From an uncultured Spirochaetaceae bacterium (GTDB taxonomy: Bacteria; Spirochaetota; Spirochaetia; Treponematales; Treponemataceae): 15,468 nt of DNA. The DNA lies in assembly GCA_902773215.1 (NCBI GenBank), contig CACYDQ010000298.1, forward strand, positions 1 through 15,468, given 5' to 3'. The translations under genes and the position numbers were made by a program. This document shows positions 12,425 to 15,468 of this stretch, in pieces. Below the pieces are notes generated by a model, which saw only the letters and a list, made by a program, of their open reading frames with translations, ran no database searches and was not told the origin of the DNA. The stretch's first letter is position 1; the number at the start of each line of letters is the position of its first letter.

Positions 12425-12459
12425 AAGGCCCGCCCGGAGATCTCCGGACGGGCCTTTTT
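12425..12459 (+). terminator. Strong intrinsic terminator after dnaN
   Basis: GGCCCGCCCGGAGA (12427-12440) and TCTCCGGACGGGCC (12441-12454) form a nearly perfect 14-bp stem with one C/A mismatch, extended by AA/TT and followed by TTTTT. On the minus strand the tail is only TTCTG, so it is weaker for the convergent lipoprotein operon. Confidence 0.9.
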
Positions 12460-12485
12460 GTATGCGGCCTTTTTCAAGGCAGCCC

Positions 12486-13514
12486 TTATTTCCTGCTCTT
12501 CTGCGCCTTAAGGCGGCGGGCTGCCTCTATCTCGTCCTCAAGCTCGCGTATCTTGTCCTTGGCGCGGGAGTCTCCCGAGTTCTTCCAGACTTTGTTCATC
12601 AGGGAGAGGGCCTCGTCATATTCCTCCATCGCCTCGTAGAGGAGGGCGGCGTTGTAGCCCGCCTCGAAGGTCCCTTCCTGCTTATATATGGAAAGGAATT
12701 TTCCCCGGGCGGCGACAAGGTTCCCTTTTCCCGCGAGCTTGTCGGCCTCCTTCATGGCCTTGCCTTTGCCCTTGAGCAGGGTCAGCTCACGGGTCTCGGT
12801 GTGCGGGGTGAAGTCTTTCATGATATTGCTGACAACCGAGTTAAGGTAAGGGCTCAGCACGCTGTAGGCGGAGCTGACCTTCTTCCAGTTCGTATCCTTG
12901 GAGGACTTGTCGGAGAAGGAGAACTCGTTCTTGGAGATGACGCGGTTCGTCCCGGTCTCCACCACCTGGTAGAGGACCCTCGCCGAGGCCTCGCGCCAGT
13001 ACCTGGTCTCCATGACCGGCTTATCATCGTCGTCCTTCTTGCCGGTATCGACATCCTCTTTCTCTATCGTGGAGCTGAACTTGGTGAATCCGCCCGTGAT
13101 GTAGACATCGGCAGGAATGTCCGTGCGGTGGCGGATGGCATACTGGACGCTGTCGGGGTCCACGTAGTCCAGCTGACTGCTCTGCATGAGCCGCTCCGTG
13201 AGCCGGTCGTCCAGCTGGGTCAGGAGCACATACTCGTCATTCTCGCTCGCAGCCTTCTGCCCGAGCTTCTGGTAGTAGTCCTCGAATGTTTCCACCGGCT
13301 CGTCATCGTAGCTTGACTTGCCCATCTCTACCGAAGTCTTGAACGGCAGGGCGGAGACGGTCGCGTAGTTCTCCACCTTCAGGTTCGCAGGCTTCTCAAC
13401 CTCCTGCTTCACTGTCGTGGAGCAGGAAACTGCGAGGAGGCCGGCCAGTGCCAGCGGTACTGTCATCCCGGCGTATGCCGCAGCAGAGATGATTTTCTTT
13501 TTGAGAAGGTTCAT
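12486..13514 (-). CDS. Lipoprotein with C-terminal TPR-like helices
   Basis: 342 residues. A long n-region (LLKKKIISAAAYAG) and hydrophobic stretch lead to a lipobox LLAVSC with lipidated Cys31, so the protein should be anchored to a membrane facing the periplasm or the surface. Residues 48-265 form an alpha/beta domain (YATVSALPFKTS, YVLLTQLDDRLTERLM, DVYITGGFTKF, ARVLYQVVETGTNRVISKNE) resembling the nucleotide-free, CsgG/TolB-N-like fold of spirochetal lipoproteins; this is a loose resemblance. Residues 270-335 look like one or two TPR repeats (AARGKFLSIYKQEGTFEAGY, NAALLYEAMEEYDEALSLMN). The ribosome-binding site AAGGAG overlaps the stop of the kinase gene, leaving 10 bases between them, so the two genes form an operon. 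It could be a sensory or envelope partner of the kinase. Confidence 0.8.
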   Translation of the reverse strand: MNLLKKKIISAAAYAGMTVPLALAGLLAVSCSTTVKQEVEKPANLKVENYATVSALPFKTSVEMGKSSYDDEPVETFEDYYQKLGQKAASENDEYVLLTQLDDRLTERLMQSSQLDYVDPDSVQYAIRHRTDIPADVYITGGFTKFSSTIEKEDVDTGKKDDDDKPVMETRYWREASARVLYQVVETGTNRVISKNEFSFSDKSSKDTNWKKVSSAYSVLSPYLNSVVSNIMKDFTPHTETRELTLLKGKGKAMKEADKLAGKGNLVAARGKFLSIYKQEGTFEAGYNAALLYEAMEEYDEALSLMNKVWKNSGDSRAKDKIRELEDEIEAARRLKAQKSRK

Positions 13515-13524
13515 AAATGTCTCC

Positions 13525-15468
13525 TTATGATTCTGTCTGCGCTTTTTCGTAGGCCTCTTCGAGGGCCTTATAGAGCGCGTCCTTGTTGATTGGCTTGGAG
13601 ATGTGCCCGTTCATGCCGGAGCTGAGGCTCTGCTGGACAGCCTCGCTATAGGCGTTGGCGGAGAGGGCGAAGATAGGGATGGTCTTCGCGTCCTCCCTGT
13701 CCAGCGAGCGGATGGCTTCGGTCGCCTCGTAGCCGGAAAGGACCGGCATCTGGATGTCCATCAGGATGCAGATGTAGGTTCCCGGTTCGCATTCCTTGAA
13801 GCGCTTGACGGCGATGGCCCCGTTCTCGGCGGTGTCCGCCTCCAGGCCCATGGCGGAGAGGGTGCGGATGGCTATCTCGGTGTTTATCTCGTTGTCTTCG
13901 GCGAGGAGGACGCGGCCGGAAAGCTTTTTCCGGAGGTCCGAAGCCTGCCTCTGCAGCGACTTGCCGCTCGTTCCCTCTTCGTAGGGGAAGCTTATCTGCA
14001 TGTGGATTTTGGTTCCTTCGTGCAGCTTGCTTTTGACTTCGATCGTGCCGCCCATCAGTTCGACAAGCTTTTTGACGATGTAAAGGCCTATTCCCGTCCC
14101 CGAGCGGAGCTTCTGCCGCTCCGGGTTCCCCAGGTCCTGCGTGAAGGGGGTGAACATCTTCTTCTGGAAGTCATCCCCCATTCCGATTCCGGTGTCCGCC
14201 ACCGTTATGCCGACGGAGCACAGCTTGTCGTCCAGGCGGCGGGAGGCCAGGGTGAACGTGATGCGGCCGCCCTTGGGCGTGTACTTGTAGGCGTTGGAGA
14301 CGAGGTTCAGGACTATCTGGTTGAGCCGCACCTTGTCGGCCCATATCGCGCTGACCTCAACCCCGGACGTGACGGTGAGGAACTCCACCCCCTTCTGATC
14401 GCAGAGGGGGACGAACATGTTCTGTATGTCTCCGATGAACTCGTCGTGGTAGTAAATCTCCGGCACCAGCTCTATGCGGCCCGAGTCTATCTTGGACACG
14501 TCGAGCACGTCGTTTATCAGGCTCATCAGGAACTTGTTGGACGAGCTTATCTTCTCCAGGTCGGAAAGGAGCTTCTCCCTCTCGTCTATGTCCTCGAAGG
14601 CGAAGTCCGTCATGCTCGTTATCGCGGACAGCGGGGTGCGGATGTCGTGGCTGATGCGGGAGATGAATTCCATCTTGGACTTGGCGGCGTTCTCCGCCTC
14701 CAGGACGGCGTTCTCCAGGTTCTTCACGTACTCCTGCTCCTTGGCGTAGGACTCCGTCACGTCCAGGCAGAGGGCGAGCAGGATGTCCATCTCCTCGAAG
14801 GCCCAGGAGAACACGACCTGCAGGCGGCTCTCCCTGCCCCCGGCGACCTGGTTGAAGGAGACGGCGTAGGCCTTCTTGCTCCTGAGCTCCTCGCGTATCC
14901 TCTCTATGCTGGTCGCCTCAAGGTATGCCTGCCTCTCCGCGTCGGTCTGTATGAAGTGCTCCGCCCGTATCCTGCGGACCTCGGCGTAGCTCGAGAGGTC
15001 CACGTTCTGGGGTATGAAGTAGATGTCGGTGCTGTTGGAGAAGAACTCCACCTCCCTCGTGTCCGCATAGACGAACGCGATGAAGTGGAAGCTCTCGGAG
15101 GCGAGGGATTTGACGATGAAGGTGTGCTTCTTCTCCTCGCTAATGTCCACGAGGTAGGTCAGGGCCTCCACGGAGTCGGTCTCCGGGTTCATGCTGAGGT
15201 TCGCCGTGATGCGGAGCCACTTCATCTCGAGCCCGGTGGACGAGTTGGGGAACTCCATGTAGATCTGCTGGATGCCGTTCGTGAAGTCCAGGCGCATGGA
15301 CTCCAGCGAGAAGCGGTCGAAGAACTCGCTCTGCAGCTTGGGGTCCCCTATGTCCATGCCGACCGCGTAGATGAATCCGTCCGCCGTGTCCGACCCGTGC
15401 CGCCTGAGCACCTCGTCGGAGATGCTCTTGTGCTCGTGGCAGCGGTTCTGCGCCAGGTCGAGCAGGGC
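13525..15468 (-). CDS. Hybrid sensor histidine kinase, 5' end outside the window
   Basis: The reading frame is open to the right edge, so the true start is missing; 647 residues are visible (numbered from the edge). Two PAS-like sensor domains end in TYLVDISEEKK (about 104-114) and LCLDVTESYAKEQ (about 233-245). Then come HisKA with phospho-acceptor His274 (SRISHDIRTPLSAI), a HATPase domain with N box LNQIVLNLVSNAYK (around 383-396), G1 DTGIGMG and G2 GTGIGLYIVKKL, and a receiver domain with acidic pair in LLAEDNEIN, phosphorylated Asp571 (ILMDIQMPVLSG) and Lys625 (HISKPI). No membrane segment is visible in this part. All catalytic residues are in place. The domain set implies a multistep relay needing an Hpt protein, and one is encoded 3 kb away (9309-10226). 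Confidence 0.95.
   Translation of the reverse strand, partial: ALLDLAQNRCHEHKSISDEVLRRHGSDTADGFIYAVGMDIGDPKLQSEFFDRFSLESMRLDFTNGIQQIYMEFPNSSTGLEMKWLRITANLSMNPETDSVEALTYLVDISEEKKHTFIVKSLASESFHFIAFVYADTREVEFFSNSTDIYFIPQNVDLSSYAEVRRIRAEHFIQTDAERQAYLEATSIERIREELRSKKAYAVSFNQVAGGRESRLQVVFSWAFEEMDILLALCLDVTESYAKEQEYVKNLENAVLEAENAAKSKMEFISRISHDIRTPLSAITSMTDFAFEDIDEREKLLSDLEKISSSNKFLMSLINDVLDVSKIDSGRIELVPEIYYHDEFIGDIQNMFVPLCDQKGVEFLTVTSGVEVSAIWADKVRLNQIVLNLVSNAYKYTPKGGRITFTLASRRLDDKLCSVGITVADTGIGMGDDFQKKMFTPFTQDLGNPERQKLRSGTGIGLYIVKKLVELMGGTIEVKSKLHEGTKIHMQISFPYEEGTSGKSLQRQASDLRKKLSGRVLLAEDNEINTEIAIRTLSAMGLEADTAENGAIAVKRFKECEPGTYICILMDIQMPVLSGYEATEAIRSLDREDAKTIPIFALSANAYSEAVQQSLSSGMNGHISKPINKDALYKALEEAYEKAQTES

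Noticed and set aside
12462..13316. Plus-strand frame of 284 codons opposite the lipoprotein gene
   Set aside because: Antisense shadow; the minus strand has signal peptide, lipobox and ribosome-binding site.

Overview
The window most likely comes from a spirochete of the genus Treponema, with a fairly high G+C content. The best markers are the start of a FlaB-type periplasmic flagellin whose N-terminus reads like treponemal FlaB, a sigma-28-type promoter in front of it, and a bacterial sliding clamp. No gene was identified by database search; all calls rest on reading the sequence.

Layout. Positions 1-372 hold the 5' part of flaB (minus). A divergent gene at 527-1558 encodes a membrane-anchored protein with a hydrolase-like fold and appears to be leaderless. 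Positions 1559-3003 are a graveyard: a truncated, hairpin-interrupted copy of a PD-(D/E)XK (Rpn/PDDEXK_2-type) nuclease gene, and a decayed two-ORF remnant on the minus strand. An outer-membrane beta-barrel protein follows (3004-3960, minus). Next comes a long gene-poor stretch with a 23-bp-period repeat array, then an intact Rpn-type nuclease gene (4640-5569) with its own terminator. A second 23-bp-period array lies downstream and is cut by a complete IS21-family element (5812-8171, istA/istB). Removing the element and one copy of its 4-bp duplication restores a 23-bp unit.

From 8295 on the content is mostly regulatory. A LuxR-type regulator (plus) converges on what looks like a free-standing structured RNA (about 9023-9230, minus) with its own promoter and terminator. 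It is followed by a two-gene minus-strand operon, a double-receiver protein and then a receiver-Hpt protein. The intergenic space upstream of that operon contains a run of 13 G. dnaN is transcribed divergently, with a strong terminator. It converges on a minus-strand operon of a hybrid sensor histidine kinase (5' end outside the window) and a lipoprotein.

How the parts may work together. The hybrid kinase, the receiver-Hpt protein and the double receiver supply every domain type of a multistep phosphorelay, but none of the three has a DNA-binding output. The LuxR-type protein is a possible but unproven transcriptional partner. The nuclease gene, its degenerate copy, the two arrays, the hairpin elements and the IS21 element make 1.6-8.2 kb a plastic, mobile-element-rich island between housekeeping and signalling genes. 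The two items most deserving follow-up are the candidate structured RNA and the 23-bp-period arrays bracketing the nuclease gene.
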